The notes under the pieces are model-generated. The model saw only the letters and a program-made list of their open reading frames with translations, did no database searches and had not been told where the DNA came from. 64,000 bases of DNA, taken from positions 1-64,000 of the forward strand of contig NZ_QJRJ01000076.1 of the NCBI RefSeq assembly GCF_003254625.1, in the 5' to 3' direction. The DNA is from Flavobacterium ginsenosidimutans (GTDB taxonomy: Bacteria; Bacteroidota; Bacteroidia; Flavobacteriales; Flavobacteriaceae). Every line of letters begins with the position of its first letter. The stretch's first letter is position 1. The position numbers and the translations under genes are program-made. Shown here piece after piece: positions 28,420-36,809 of this stretch.

Positions 28420-28833
28420 TTATTTTTTTGCGGAAAGATAATCTTGAAGCAGAATTGTAGCAGAAATTTCGTCTATTAACCCTTTATTCTGACGTTGCTT
28501 TTTGCTTAAACCGCTGTCGATCATAGTTTGAAATGCCATTTTCGAAGTAAAACGCTCATCAACTCTAATCACTTTCATGTCTGGAAAAATATTTGAGAAA
28601 TGAGTTGCAAAGCCGTTAATTACAGAAGCACTTTCTGAAGGCTGTCCGTTCATCTGTTTTGGTTCGCCAATTAAAACCGCCTCGACTTTTTCTTTAGCAA
28701 AATAATCTTTCAAAAAGTCAATCAAAGTATGAGTAGGAATCGTTGTTAGACCTGAAGCAATAATCTGCATTTCGTCTGTAACAGCAATTCCTGTACGTTT
28801 TTGTCCGTAATCTATTGAGAGGATTCTTGGCAT
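28420..28833 (-). CDS. ruvX: putative pre-16S rRNA nuclease / Holliday junction resolvase-like protein
   Basis: RuvX/YqgF family, 137 aa, RNase H-like fold. Seen: first acidic residue in SIDYGQKRTGIA (D7), LIGEPKQMNG, VDERFTS, and the last Asp in LIDEISATILLQDYL. The family processes the 5' end of 16S rRNA in E. coli; the resolvase role is less certain. Stands alone between mqo and the toxin gene. Confidence 0.9.
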   Translation of the reverse strand: MPRILSIDYGQKRTGIAVTDEMQIIASGLTTIPTHTLIDFLKDYFAKEKVEAVLIGEPKQMNGQPSESASVINGFATHFSNIFPDMKVIRVDERFTSKMAFQTMIDSGLSKKQRQNKGLIDEISATILLQDYLSAKK

Positions 28834-28878
28834 ATTTTGAAATTTTTATAAAAGATTTAGAAAGTAAAATTATAATCT

Positions 28879-29160
28879 TTAAAGAGAGTCTTTATATTTT
28901 ATAAAACCGAAAATGAAAACAATGTTTTTATCGGTATCAACTTCATAAACAGAAACGTAACCTTTAAAAACATAATCCCTAATATTTTCATCATCAAAAT
29001 ATCTTGATTTTTTAAAGAGAAAAGGATGTTTTAAATCTTTTTTAATATTTCTAAGCAAATCTTTCCTAAACTTTAGTGCTGCTCCAGGTTTATCTTTATA
29101 AATATAATGAACTTGTTCTTTTAATAATTTTAAAAATTCATTCGAAATTTTAATTGTCAT
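28879..29160 (-). CDS. RelE/ParE-type toxin
   Basis: 93 aa with the RelE/ParE layout: N-terminal helices (VHYIYKDKPGAALKFRKDLLRNI), then strands and a conserved tail with FIFGFIKYKD. Toxins of this fold either cleave mRNA on the ribosome or poison gyrase; which applies cannot be told. Its start overlaps the antitoxin gene by 11 bases, so the pair is translationally coupled. Very AT-rich. Confidence 0.75.
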   Translation of the reverse strand: MTIKISNEFLKLLKEQVHYIYKDKPGAALKFRKDLLRNIKKDLKHPFLFKKSRYFDDENIRDYVFKGYVSVYEVDTDKNIVFIFGFIKYKDSL

Positions 29161-29383
29161 ATTCCGAAAATGTATTGTCTAAAATTGAATCAGCTTCATC
29201 TATTGAATACAACTTTTCATTACCACTTTTTAATTTAGCATAAGCTGCATGCACTTTTTTTTTATCATTTTCAAAATCAGAATCTTCTTCAATAATTGTC
29301 AATTCACTAGGAGAAAACTCACTTAATAACTTAAGTACTTTCTCTCTAATTTCTGGCTGAAATTCTAATCTAATCGCTTCCAT
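29150..29383 (-). CDS. antitoxin partner of the RelE/ParE toxin
   Basis: 77 aa acidic protein, upstream of and overlapping the toxin. No ribbon-helix-helix or HTH motif is obvious. The C-terminal half (KLKSGNEKLYSIDEADSIL) resembles toxin-wrapping segments of Bacteroidota antitoxins. A TATATTTG -7 box precedes it. Assigned from size, order, overlap and tail. Confidence 0.7.
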   Translation of the reverse strand: MEAIRLEFQPEIREKVLKLLSEFSPSELTIIEEDSDFENDKKKVHAAYAKLKSGNEKLYSIDEADSILDNTFSEYDN

Positions 29384-29402
29384 GATACTTTCATTTTACA
29401 TA

Positions 29403-29410
29403 CAAATATA
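29403..29410 (-). promoter_or_regulatory. -7 box TATATTTG of the toxin-antitoxin operon
   Basis: Perfect TAnnTTTG match, 20 bases upstream of the antitoxin ATG, downstream of the PAS-gene terminator. Confidence 0.55.
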
Positions 29411-29451
29411 AACCTTTTTAAATTCATGTTTTTTAAATTAAACTTAAAAAC

Positions 29452-29482
29452 AAAAAAATCCGCCCTGAAAATTCAAGACGGA
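29452..29482 (-). terminator. terminator after the PAS-domain gene
   Basis: Minus-strand TCCGTC and GGCGGA arms (with wobble pairs) around an AT-rich loop, followed by a run of T. Confidence 0.65.
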
Positions 29483-29520
29483 CTTTTATCCAAATATTCA
29501 AACCTAAAAAATAACTCAAT

Positions 29521-30150
29521 TTATCTTCCGAACAATCGTCCGAAAAAACCTTTATGTTCTTCTTCACCTGCATCTTCTTCCTCATTATAATTCGCGAACT
29601 TAGATTGTGATTTTTCATGTTCGTAAATCAGCTCCTTAATATATTCAACATAAGTTCTCTTTTTTTCTTCTAAGAATCCTATTAGGTATTTTTCGCTAAA
29701 TTCAACTCCGCTTGCTGCTTCGATCTGTAATAATTTTTTATACAAAGGCTCAATATGCATCGCAATTACTTCTTGCGGTACTGCTTGTCTTCTTCCGAAA
29801 TAATTTACAATAACGTCATTTTCGTCGCGGGCAATTTCAAAATCTGTAATTACCCAATAGTATCTTCCAGACTTTGCAAGGTTTTTTACAATAGCATGAA
29901 AGTTTTTCCCGTTTTTAAGATTTTCCCAAAGCACTTTAAAAATAACTTTTGGCATATCTGGATGGCGTATGATATTATGAGGCTGCCCCATTAATTCATA
30001 GTCTTCGTAACCACAAACATCTACAAACACTTCGTTTGCATATTCGATAATACCGAAAGCGTTTGTTTTACTCATAATAACCTGAGTTTTATCCCAGCTT
30101 ACTTCTTTATCAATGATTACTCTGTTTTGAAGGTGATTTTCTTGATTCAT
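29521..30150 (-). CDS. Aer-like PAS domain protein, probable flavin redox sensor
   Basis: 209 aa. The N-terminal half (about 20-130) is a PAS domain strikingly like that of the aerotaxis receptor Aer: GQPHNIIRHPDMPK at 55-68 contains R62, H63 and D65, matching the FAD-binding R57, H58 and D60 of Aer, with W75 nearby and SGRYYWVITDFE after. There is no HAMP or methyl-accepting domain; instead a helical region (about 135-185), an acidic linker and a final amphipathic GFFGRLFGR tail that may touch the membrane. The upstream Fnr-like operator links it to low-oxygen control. Output partner unknown. Confidence 0.75.
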   Translation of the reverse strand: MNQENHLQNRVIIDKEVSWDKTQVIMSKTNAFGIIEYANEVFVDVCGYEDYELMGQPHNIIRHPDMPKVIFKVLWENLKNGKNFHAIVKNLAKSGRYYWVITDFEIARDENDVIVNYFGRRQAVPQEVIAMHIEPLYKKLLQIEAASGVEFSEKYLIGFLEEKKRTYVEYIKELIYEHEKSQSKFANYNEEEDAGEEEHKGFFGRLFGR

Positions 30151-30201
30151 ATTTTACTGCTTATATGATTATTTTATGGAATGGAATGTTGATCAACACT
30201 G

Positions 30202-30245
30202 CGAAATTAAAGCGAAGAAAAAACACAAAGCCTGACTTTTGTCAT
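30202..30245 (-). promoter_or_regulatory. Fnr-like operator and -7 box of the Aer-like PAS gene
   Basis: Core TGACTTTTGTCA at 30233-30244 (TGAC-N4-GTCA), 22 bases from the 14-bp site to a minus-strand TAATTTCG box at 30202-30209 that differs from TAnnTTTG in one base. Spacing equals that of the hemN, cco and ccoI promoters. Confidence 0.6.
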
Positions 30246-30368
30246 ATTTTGACATAAAAAAAACTTTTAGGAGTAATTAAATACATTTCAAACCGAATGG
30301 CTTTTTTAAAGTTTTACAAATAAGAAACAAAAAGTTAAACCTGTAACATTTTCGATCCGTTTTGCTTT

Positions 30369-30397
30369 TTTGCATTTCTACAAATACGTTATCTTTG
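30369..30397 (+). promoter_or_regulatory. promoter of dapD (TTTG-N17-TATCTTTG)
   Basis: -33 TTTG at 30369-30372, 17-base spacer, -7 TATCTTTG at 30390-30397. The ATG follows 16 bases later. Confidence 0.65.
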
Positions 30398-30413
30398 CCA
30401 AAAATTTAAACGT

Positions 30414-31229
30414 ATGAATTCTTTACAGACTATAATTGAACAAGCTTGGGAAAACAGAGCTTTATTACAAGAAAAAACTACAACTGATGCCATTAGAGAA
30501 GTTATCGAATTGGTAGACGCAGGAAAATTACGTGTTGCAGAACCAGTTGGTGACAAATGGCAAGTAAACGAATGGGTTAAGAAAGCAGTTGTAATGTACT
30601 TCCCAATTCAAAAAATGGAAACATGGGAATCTGGTATTTTTGAATACCACGACAAAATGTTGCTAAAAAGAAATTATGCTGAAAAAGGAATCCGTGTAGT
30701 GCCAAATGCTGTTGCTCGTTATGGAGCTTACATCTCAAGCGGTGTTATCTTGATGCCAAGTTACGTAAACATTGGTGCTTATGTTGACGAAGGAACAATG
30801 GTTGACACTTGGGCAACTGTAGGAAGCTGTGCTCAAATTGGTAAAAATGTTCACTTAAGTGGTGGTGTTGGTATTGGTGGAGTTCTTGAGCCATTACAAG
30901 CTGCTCCAGTTATTATCGAAGACGGTGCTTTTATTGGTTCTCGTTGTATTGTTGTTGAAGGTGTTCACGTTGGCAAAGAAGCGGTTCTTGGAGCTAATGT
31001 ATGTTTAACAGCATCGACTAAAATTATTGATGTTACAGGCGATGAGCCAGTTGAAATGAAAGGTTTCGTTCCTGCTCGTTCTGTTGTTATTCCTGGAAGC
31101 TATACTAAGAAATTTGCTGCTGGAGAATACCAAGTTCCTTGTGCATTAATTATTGGAACTCGTAAACCATCTACAGATTTAAAAACTTCTTTAAACAATG
31201 CACTTCGTGAATACGATGTTGCTGTATAG
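30414..31229 (+). CDS. dapD: 2,3,4,5-tetrahydropyridine-2,6-dicarboxylate N-succinyltransferase
   Basis: Lysine/diaminopimelate pathway enzyme that succinylates tetrahydrodipicolinate. 271 aa. Seen: N-terminal helical domain (1-95), left-handed beta-helix with hexapeptide repeats (about 100-230) including MVDTWATVGSCAQIG and LSGGVGIGGVLEP, and a short C-terminal domain. Codon use is noticeably more biased than that of neighbours, suggesting high expression. Own promoter and terminator. Confidence 0.94.
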   Translation: MNSLQTIIEQAWENRALLQEKTTTDAIREVIELVDAGKLRVAEPVGDKWQVNEWVKKAVVMYFPIQKMETWESGIFEYHDKMLLKRNYAEKGIRVVPNAVARYGAYISSGVILMPSYVNIGAYVDEGTMVDTWATVGSCAQIGKNVHLSGGVGIGGVLEPLQAAPVIIEDGAFIGSRCIVVEGVHVGKEAVLGANVCLTASTKIIDVTGDEPVEMKGFVPARSVVIPGSYTKKFAAGEYQVPCALIIGTRKPSTDLKTSLNNALREYDVAV

Positions 31230-31252
31230 ATTTAAAAAATTATAATATTATG

Positions 31253-31279
31253 AGGGCGGTAAAAACCGCCCTTTTTTTA
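31253..31279 (+). terminator. rho-independent terminator after dapD
   Basis: GGGCGG and CCGCCC stem with TAAAAA loop followed by seven T: the most GC-rich terminator in the window. Confidence 0.92.
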
Positions 31280-31378
31280 TACCTTTTCTAAATAATTAAA
31301 TAAAAATCTTACAAATAATAAAAAGTAAGAAAATTGTTCTAAATTTGCATTTTTAAAAAATCTTCTAAAGACAAGAAG

Positions 31379-33271
31379 ATGATTTATTTACATGCCTTTT
31401 TAATGAAAAACTATACATTTAGCTTAAAGTTATTCCTTTATCGATATTTCATAATTTTTTTAATTTATCAAATTTGCAATATCTTTTTTTATGTTTTGAA
31501 TACTAAATATTTTGACCACATAACAGCTCAAAATATTTTAGGAAGTGTTTTGTTTGACCTTTCAGCGATTTCATATATAACTTTTATTTTCTTAATAGCA
31601 CATGCAATTCCAGGAAACTTTAAGTATCGCGAAACCTATCAAACCGTATTAAAAATTTCTTTCTATTTAATCAATCTTCTGTTCATAGCAGCGAATCTAA
31701 TTGATATTATATATTTCCGATTTACGGGGAGAAGAAGCACTTTTAGCATGATTACTGCGAAAGGAATGGAAAAAGAAGCTTTAGGCCTGCTTCTTTCTTT
31801 TATAAAAGAATTTTGGTATATCCCATTATTATTTACAATTCTTAGCATTCTTTTTTGGAAATCAATCCCAAATTTTAAGAACAAAAACGAGATAAAAAGT
31901 TTCACAAAAGAAAAGTTCCTAAAACAATCTTTTTATTTTTTAACCTCAGTTTTTCTATTGCTAATAGTCGGTCGTGGAGGATTTCAAAAAAAACCTCTTC
32001 GAATTGTAGATGCAGCCAAATATAGTTCTCTCAATAATGCTCCGCTTATCTTAAATACACCTTTCTGTATATTAAAAACAATATCTCAAAAAGAAGATAT
32101 TGACAAAGTAAATTATTTTGACAAAAAACATCTTGACTCGATCTACAAACCAATCTTATCTTTTAAAGGCACAGAAACGGTAAACAAAAAAAATGTTGTA
32201 ATCATTATTCTGGAAAGTTTTGGCCATGAAAATATCAGCAAAAAACAAACTCCTTTTTTAGATTCGCTGATAACAAAATCTTATTATTTTAAAAATGGTT
32301 TTGCCAACGGAAAAGTATCTATAGACGCTGTTCCTTCAATTATTTCGAGCATACCTAGTTTAATGAATAATTCTTTTATCATTTCTAGCTATTCTTTGGA
32401 CAAAACGAATAGTTTGCCCAAGATTCTAAAAAAAGAAGGCTATGAAACTTCTTTTTTCCACGGTGCTTTTAACGGAAGCCAAAATTTTGATCAATATGCA
32501 AAAGCTGCAGGATTTGAAAAATACTTTGGCAAAGACGAATATATCGGTACCGAAGCTTTTGATGGAAAATGGGGAATTTTTGATGAAGAATTTTTACAGT
32601 TTTTTGCTGGTAAATTATCTAGTTTTAAAGAACCTTTCTTTAGCACTATTTTTACCATTTCTTCTCATAATCCATACAAAATACCAGAGCGATACAAAGA
32701 TAAATTTCCTAAAGGAACAACAGTCGTTCAGGAAAGTATAGCGTATACTGATTACTCTCTAAAACTTTTTTTTGAAAACGCTAAAAAACAAAAATGGTAT
32801 AACAATACATTATTTGTAATTTCTGCCGATCATACTTCCTCTAGTGGAGAATCAGAAATAGATAAAACAATCATTGGTAAATTTCACATTCCAATTTTAT
32901 TTTTTGACCCAAGCAATCCAAATTTTTCTGGTGTAGACGAAAAGAACTTTCAACAGATCGATATTATGCCAAGTATAATAGACTATCTCGGCATAAAAAC
33001 AGATCTAATTTGTTTTGGAAAAAGTTTTAAAAGCAACCTAAATTTTGCCGTCTTCTATTTACAGGGAATTTATCATTGCGTTCAAGACGATTATTATCTG
33101 GCCTTTGCAAACAATCAGGTCATAGGACTATATAATTGGAAAAAGGATCCTTTACTAAAAACTAATTTACAAAATCAAAATACATTCAAGACAATAGAAA
33201 TTTCAAATTTTTTGAAAGCCTATATTCAAAACTTTAACGAAAGAGTTATTGATAATAAACTTAGCTTTTAA
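31379..33271 (+). CDS. LTA synthase-like sulfatase-fold membrane enzyme
   Basis: 630 aa. Five N-terminal membrane helices (about 15-205) are followed by a periplasmic alkaline-phosphatase/sulfatase domain (about 225-560). Seen: metal-binding NVVIIILESFGHE, nucleophile region GKVSIDAVPSIISSIPSL where Ser stands in the place of the LtaS threonine, and ISADHTSSSGE with the metal-ligand Asp-His. Gram-positive LtaS polymerises glycerol phosphate; in Gram-negatives the fold more often transfers phospho-groups (phosphoethanolamine, phosphoglycerol) to envelope glycans. The neighbouring glycosyltransferases favour the latter. A TAAATTTG -7 box lies at 31340-31347. Confidence 0.8.
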   Translation: MIYLHAFLMKNYTFSLKLFLYRYFIIFLIYQICNIFFYVLNTKYFDHITAQNILGSVLFDLSAISYITFIFLIAHAIPGNFKYRETYQTVLKISFYLINLLFIAANLIDIIYFRFTGRRSTFSMITAKGMEKEALGLLLSFIKEFWYIPLLFTILSILFWKSIPNFKNKNEIKSFTKEKFLKQSFYFLTSVFLLLIVGRGGFQKKPLRIVDAAKYSSLNNAPLILNTPFCILKTISQKEDIDKVNYFDKKHLDSIYKPILSFKGTETVNKKNVVIIILESFGHENISKKQTPFLDSLITKSYYFKNGFANGKVSIDAVPSIISSIPSLMNNSFIISSYSLDKTNSLPKILKKEGYETSFFHGAFNGSQNFDQYAKAAGFEKYFGKDEYIGTEAFDGKWGIFDEEFLQFFAGKLSSFKEPFFSTIFTISSHNPYKIPERYKDKFPKGTTVVQESIAYTDYSLKLFFENAKKQKWYNNTLFVISADHTSSSGESEIDKTIIGKFHIPILFFDPSNPNFSGVDEKNFQQIDIMPSIIDYLGIKTDLICFGKSFKSNLNFAVFYLQGIYHCVQDDYYLAFANNQVIGLYNWKKDPLLKTNLQNQNTFKTIEISNFLKAYIQNFNERVIDNKLSF

Positions 33272-33276
33272 AATGC

Positions 33277-34023
33277 TTATTTCTTTTTTTGCAGTTTTAT
33301 AAGCTTCGCATATTTCATATAAGAGAAAAAAGCTTGAATCATTGCAATTGACAATCCGTCAAGTCCATTAAAAATTCCTTTTTTAAAGAAATAGCAACGA
33401 ACAAAAGCTACAGTTCCGTTAAGAACAGGTTTAAAAGCATTTATTCTTTTTCCTTGATCATATAATTGTTGGGCATGCCATCCAGAATATTGATTCTTTT
33501 TAGCAATAATCTGATCAAAAGAATCCCATCCGTAATGCAAAATATGAACTGCAACTTTTTTCTCATTTTGAGCTACAATTTTTTGGTGCACTTTAGATTC
33601 TGAAGGATGAGCCGTTTGTTTATTAAAAAAACGAACTTTATGATCTGGATACCAACCTGAGAAGTCAATTAATTTATCAGCTAAAAAGTTTTTCACTCTA
33701 AAACTTAAAGCATCATGATTTCCTTCTAGATATTTTTTCTTTAGAATAAAATCTTCAGCATCTTTGTCTAGAAATTCATCTGCATCAAGGTTTAAAATCC
33801 AGTCATTTTTACAAAAGGGCAATCCGTGCGTACGCTGCGGACCATCTCCTAAAAATGCCTGTTGAATAACTTGTGCTCCTTTTTCTTTAGCTATTTCTAC
33901 CGTACGATCTTTACTGAAAGAATCTACAATAATAACTTCGTCACAAACTTTAAACAAGGCATCTATACATTTTCCAATGTTTTTTTCTTCATTGAAAGTA
34001 ATAACCAAACCGCTAATTCCCAT
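33277..34023 (-). CDS. family 2 glycosyltransferase (LPS core type)
   Basis: 248 aa GT-A enzyme. Seen: GLVITFNEEKNIGKCIDAL at the start, DEVIIVDSFSKDRTVEIA, the DxD-like LNLDADEFLD near residue 85, and HPDHKVRFFN-like motif WYPDHKVRFF. It resembles WaaE/KdtX-type core glycosyltransferases. Start taken at the ATG at 34021-34023; the longer frame adds 8 residues. The 3' end is 5 bases from the convergent LTA-synthase-like gene. A TATTTTTG box lies at 34047-34054. Confidence 0.85.
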   Translation of the reverse strand: MGISGLVITFNEEKNIGKCIDALFKVCDEVIIVDSFSKDRTVEIAKEKGAQVIQQAFLGDGPQRTHGLPFCKNDWILNLDADEFLDKDAEDFILKKKYLEGNHDALSFRVKNFLADKLIDFSGWYPDHKVRFFNKQTAHPSESKVHQKIVAQNEKKVAVHILHYGWDSFDQIIAKKNQYSGWHAQQLYDQGKRINAFKPVLNGTVAFVRCYFFKKGIFNGLDGLSIAMIQAFFSYMKYAKLIKLQKKK

Positions 34024-34149
34024 TATAAATTTTAATTTGTTGAGCACAAAAATATAACTTTTTAATTTAGTTTAATCTTATTAATACCATCGCTTGTGCA
34101 CTTCATAAAATAGTTTGTATTTTAGCCTTTTAATTGAACAAAAATACAC

Positions 34150-35214
34150 ATGAGAATATTAGTCATTCAGCAAAAAAGAATTGGAGACGTCTTAACGAGT
34201 ACAATTATTTGTAACAATCTTAAAGCCAAGTTTCCTGACTCTACAATTGACTATATGTGTTACCCTAATTCTGTAGATGTTCTTATAGAAAACCCGAATA
34301 TTAATAACATTATTCCGGTGACTAATAAAATCAGAAAATCGACTTTTGGGTTTATTAAATTCATTTTTGAGATTCGAAGAAAAAAATATGACGCTGTAAT
34401 AGATGTCTACAGCAAATTAGGAACTAACTTAATTACGTTTTTTTCTGGAGCAAAATATAAAGTTTCGTACCATAAATGGTATTCTAACATCTTTTACAAT
34501 TACAGCTACGAGCGTTTTGATGCTATAAAATCAGAATACGGTTTGGCAATTGAAAACAGATTATTGCTTCTGAAGCCTTTTTTCTCTGAAAAAATAACCA
34601 ATGTAAAACCGAAAATCTTTTTAAAAGAATCTGAGATTGCCGAAGCAAAAAATCTCTTGAATAGCTATAATATCGATCCTGAAAAGCCATTAATTATGTT
34701 TGGTATTTTAGGAAGTGAGCACTATAAAACGTATCCGCTTGAAGGAATGGCGAAAATTATTGATTTCACAGTAGCCAAAACAAACGCTACTATTCTCTTT
34801 AATTACATTCCAAACCAGAAAGAGCAAGCTTTGGAGGTTTATAATCATTGTTCTGAAGAAACTAAAAAACATATCATTTTTGATTTATATGCTACCGATT
34901 TACGTCAGTTTTTAGCAATACTTTCTCAATGTGAGATGTTGATAGGAAACGAAGGCGGCGCTGTAAATATGGCAAAAGCACTTGAAATTCCAACATTTTC
35001 AATCTTTACTCCTTCTGTTAGAAAAGAAACATGGCAGTTGTTTGAAAATGAGGCTAAAAACGCTTCAATTCACCTAAAAGACTTAAAACCTGAAATTTAC
35101 GAAAAGCATACAGAACAATATATCAAAGAACATACTTTTGAATATTATGCAGAATATCCGTTAGAACTTATGCTCGAAAAATTAGAAGCTTATTTTCAAG
35201 AGTATAAAAACTGA
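34150..35214 (+). CDS. family 9 glycosyltransferase (heptosyltransferase-like)
   Basis: 354 aa GT-B enzyme of the ADP-heptose:LPS heptosyltransferase family. Seen: N-terminal MRILVIQQKRIGDVLTSTII, Rossmann-type GILGSEHYKTYPLEGM, and the C-terminal nucleotide-sugar loop LIGNEGGAVNMAKALEIPTFSIF near 270-292. Builds the inner core of lipopolysaccharide on the cytoplasmic face. Starts the plus-strand pair with the next GT2 gene (about 20 bases apart). Confidence 0.88.
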   Translation: MRILVIQQKRIGDVLTSTIICNNLKAKFPDSTIDYMCYPNSVDVLIENPNINNIIPVTNKIRKSTFGFIKFIFEIRRKKYDAVIDVYSKLGTNLITFFSGAKYKVSYHKWYSNIFYNYSYERFDAIKSEYGLAIENRLLLLKPFFSEKITNVKPKIFLKESEIAEAKNLLNSYNIDPEKPLIMFGILGSEHYKTYPLEGMAKIIDFTVAKTNATILFNYIPNQKEQALEVYNHCSEETKKHIIFDLYATDLRQFLAILSQCEMLIGNEGGAVNMAKALEIPTFSIFTPSVRKETWQLFENEAKNASIHLKDLKPEIYEKHTEQYIKEHTFEYYAEYPLELMLEKLEAYFQEYKN

Positions 35215-35233
35215 AAAAGCAAAAGCATCGTCA

Positions 35234-36004
35234 ATGAATAACGAAAAGCAAAAATTATCTGTTCTGATTATTACGCTTAACGAAGAACAGCATATACAAT
35301 CCCTTCTTGAAGATATTGATTTTGCTGATGAAATTATTGTTGTAGATTCTTATAGCACCGATAAAACGGTAAGCATTGTGGAGTCTTTTAAAAACGTAAA
35401 ATTAATTCAGAATCATTTCGTTGATTACACTTCTCAACGAAATTTTGCTTTGGATCAAGCTAAAAACTCATGGATTCTATTTGTTGATGCAGATGAAAGA
35501 TTAACTCCAGAATTAAAATCTGAAATTGTTACTGCTATTAATACTGAAAATAAAGCAAGTGCTTATTTTATCTACCGTATTTTTATGTTCAAAAAAAGCA
35601 GACTGCATTTCAGCGGGTGGCAAACTGATAAAATTTTTAGGCTTTTTAATAAATCAAAGTGCCGATATAATGAAGAAAGAAAGGTTCATGAAAAACTAAT
35701 TGTAAATGGCTCTATTTCTACTTTAAAAAACAAAATCATACATTATTCTTATTCTTCGTACGAAGATTATAAATCAAAAATGTATAATTATGGAATTCTT
35801 AAGGCCAATGAAAAATTCAAACGAGGAGTAAAACCTTATTTTTTATTGCTTTTACTCCACCCTTTGTATACTTTCTTGTACCAGTTTATAATCCGTTTTG
35901 GTTTTTTGGACGGAAGCAAAGGCGCAATAATATGCTATTTAAATGCATACAGCGTTTTTATTCGCTATAAAGAATTGAGAAGAATTACTTCTTCCAGAAT
36001 TTAA
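35234..36004 (+). CDS. family 2 glycosyltransferase (LPS core type), second copy
   Basis: 256 aa. Same subfamily as the GT2 at 33.3 kb: LSVLIITLNEEQHIQSLLEDI, DEIIVVDSYSTDKTV, FVDADERLTPEL and a KIFRLFNK stretch. It differs enough in sequence to act at another step. Its last 20 bases overlap the 3' end of the convergent kinase-like gene. Confidence 0.85.
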   Translation: MNNEKQKLSVLIITLNEEQHIQSLLEDIDFADEIIVVDSYSTDKTVSIVESFKNVKLIQNHFVDYTSQRNFALDQAKNSWILFVDADERLTPELKSEIVTAINTENKASAYFIYRIFMFKKSRLHFSGWQTDKIFRLFNKSKCRYNEERKVHEKLIVNGSISTLKNKIIHYSYSSYEDYKSKMYNYGILKANEKFKRGVKPYFLLLLLHPLYTFLYQFIIRFGFLDGSKGAIICYLNAYSVFIRYKELRRITSSRI

Positions 36005-36749
36005 GTTTCTTTTTCAGGCGTTTTTTTCTGTAAAATTTCTCTTGAAAATCCGAAGTATATTTCCACAAAGTATCAAAAATCTTCTCTTCAGATTCTCCAT
36101 AAAATTTAGCATATTCGTTACTCATTACAGCCACCATATCCTTTAGCGGAGTTAGTCTGCATAAGTTTTTCATACGCATTTCAAAAGACATTGAATCATG
36201 AAATTCCATTCTATTCAAATCTACCAGAAAGAAATCATAATTTCCGCTGGCATTCTTTTTTATTAAGGTATTTCCAGGCGAATGATCCAAAAATTCAATT
36301 CCCTTTTCGTGAAGATTAAAACTAAATTTAGTAAACTGCCTTAAAATATTCTCGCGGTCTGGAAAATCAGGTATTTCTACAAGTTCTCTATAAGTAAGAT
36401 CACATTCTAACTGTTCGCTTACATAAAAACTTTTCTCTAAACCAATTATCGACGAAAATTCGGCAAAAGCTATAGGTTCTGGAGTTCCAACGCCTAGTTC
36501 CAACAATTTATTAGCAAACTCAAAAGAACGTTTTGCTTTTGATTTTCTGAAGTATTTATAAGCGATTTTATTGATAAAGTGCGGAACTTTAAACGATTTT
36601 ATGTTTATTTTTTTATCGTCTAAATCAAAAAGTTTTATCTGATTGCGCTGGCCAATTACAAAGTCCTCTCCTTTTGTATTGAAAAAACGAATATATTCAA
36701 GAAGAATAGTTTCAAATTTTTCATATCCGCGATTTAATCTTAAAATCAT
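35985..36749 (-). CDS. lipopolysaccharide kinase (Kdo/WaaP) family protein
   Basis: 254 aa protein-kinase-like fold. Seen: catalytic-loop motif FLDHSPGNTLI near 160-170 (Asp and Asn placed as in HxDxxxxN) and metal-binding FLVDLNRMEF near 188. Kinases of this family phosphorylate Kdo or heptose in the LPS inner core. I start at the ATG at 36747-36749 (MILRLNRGYEKF); the longer frame begins with TTG. The C-terminus is Lys-rich, possibly membrane-binding. Context among LPS glycosyltransferases supports the role. Confidence 0.78.
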   Translation of the reverse strand: MILRLNRGYEKFETILLEYIRFFNTKGEDFVIGQRNQIKLFDLDDKKINIKSFKVPHFINKIAYKYFRKSKAKRSFEFANKLLELGVGTPEPIAFAEFSSIIGLEKSFYVSEQLECDLTYRELVEIPDFPDRENILRQFTKFSFNLHEKGIEFLDHSPGNTLIKKNASGNYDFFLVDLNRMEFHDSMSFEMRMKNLCRLTPLKDMVAVMSNEYAKFYGESEEKIFDTLWKYTSDFQEKFYRKKRLKKKLKFWKK

Positions 36750-36809
36750 AAAAATTGTTTCAGCAAATTTAGCTAGTTTTACCAACTAATAAAAACTATT
36801 TCGAAGATA

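Noticed and set aside
30240..30254. Palindrome TGTCATATTTTGACA as the operator of the PAS gene
   Set aside because: Its half-sites point outward and do not match the other operators; shifting the register gives TGACTTTTGTCA at 30233-30244, which has the right orientation and the 22-base spacing.
31379..33271. Teichoic acid synthesis
   Set aside because: The organism is Gram-negative (lpxD, LPS core genes, TonB-type barrel), so the LtaS fold more likely serves another phospho-transfer.
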